Of a stretch of DNA of 64,000 nucleotides, positions 63,404-64,000 are shown piece by piece. Positions within the stretch are counted from its first letter, which is position 1. Every line of letters begins with the position of its first letter. Under the pieces are notes generated by a model. The model did not search any database. It was not told the origin of the DNA and worked only from the letters and a program-made list of their open reading frames with translations. The DNA comes from Sthenelais limicola (Eukaryota; Annelida; Polychaeta; Phyllodocida; Sigalionidae), in the NCBI GenBank assembly GCA_942159475.1, contig OW804096.1, positions 136,595,791-136,659,790 of the forward strand, written 5' to 3'. The translations under genes were made by a program, and so were the position numbers.

Positions 63404-63810
63404 GTGATGTGTTTCCGCAAAATGAGTCATAAGTCGCAAAATTGATATTTTTCAAAGTGTTTTTTTCACAAGATTACATTAATGGAATGATCTGACTTTT
63501 AGAGAGTTTATTACTTAGACTTATATCAATCAGTGTATCAAATTTCAGGACAATCTATGTAATATATCCTTTACTTTTAAAGCTCCTCATATGGACTACA
63601 TTTAGTTACGTTACTGTTTATTGACCCCCAGAAATATTGGAAACTTTTTTTTCAAAAACGAAAATATCAAACTTAAAATCTAGAAATACTTATAAGATTA
63701 TTAGACTGTTAAGTATCATTGGAATCGGCTTGATCTCATCTTTTCAAATCTAATGGTATCTCAAAATCTATTTTTAGCGACTTATGACTCATTTTTCTGA
63801 AACACATCAC
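63404..63810 (-). mobile_element. MITE family A copy, TSD AATT, inside a longer direct repeat
   Basis: Consensus TIRs; AATT at 63,400-63,403 and 63,811-63,814. The wider flanks attacaccctttattaat (63,384-63,402 and 63,815-63,832) are also duplicated. Confidence 0.9.
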
Positions 63811-64000
63811 AATTATTACACCCTTTATTAATCTAGCCTTAGTATGAGAGTGCATCGCACACCCTGCTTCTGAATAGCCTACCCACTGTACATCAAGTTA
63901 CAATGATTTGACTGTAGATAAATCTGATTTCTTTAGACACAGCGCCAAGCAGAATTGCTTGGTATTTTCCTGTGAGCTTTGGTCTTGATAAATAATCATG

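Overview
The window is animal genomic DNA, most likely from a marine invertebrate (lophotrochozoan or invertebrate deuterostome; the species cannot be fixed from sequence alone). The reasons are spliced exons with GT-AG borders and introns of 0.9-13 kb, several non-LTR (LINE) retrotransposons with poly(A) or short-repeat tails, dozens of short terminal-inverted-repeat elements (MITEs), and long minisatellites. No prokaryotic gene organisation, tRNA, rRNA or CRISPR array was found.

Left end (1-5,560): a LINE of the L1/Tx1 type whose visible reading frames are intact. ORF1 is cut by the window edge. It has an RRM and a basic CTD-like segment followed by an in-frame NADAR (YbiA-like ADP-ribose/N-glycosidase) domain. 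ORF2 is a full endonuclease-reverse transcriptase with a C-terminal CCHC knuckle. ORF1 with an appended NADAR domain is the most unusual object here. Next (about 5,563-8,225), inverted tandem repeats of about 160 bp bracket the relic of a gene from an uncharacterised, invertebrate-expanded family. This looks like a decayed DNA transposon.

8-22 kb is intergenic or downstream sequence packed with MITEs (families A, B, C and D below) and a 43-bp minisatellite (12.36-15.22 kb) with an embedded trimeric higher-order repeat.

22.3-59.9 kb carries a multi-exon gene on the minus strand. Seven exons, about 262 codons in total, are joined by phase-1 introns in one continuous frame. They begin with a short hydrophobic N-terminus split between exons 1 and 2, and the last exon seen (22,326) continues out of phase 0 toward lower coordinates. 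The predicted protein is acidic and low in complexity, perhaps a secreted or extracellular region; a weak resemblance to IA-2/phogrin (PTPRN-type) ectodomains is noted but not claimed. Its introns hold G-rich, polypurine, 55-bp, 43-bp, 38-bp, 69-bp and 40-bp tandem arrays, foldback elements and LINE tails. Transposon or repeat edges lie within about 15-41 nt of the 5' splice site of five consecutive exons.

60-64 kb, upstream of that gene, holds a triplicated 450-bp repeat, another minisatellite-bearing element, a foldback and more family A and B MITEs. Family A (TIR starting GTGATGTGTTTCAGGAAAAT) and family B (TIR starting GGGTCAGATTTTCAGAAAAT) both show 4-bp target duplications, and several insertions are nested, so their relative order can be read directly.
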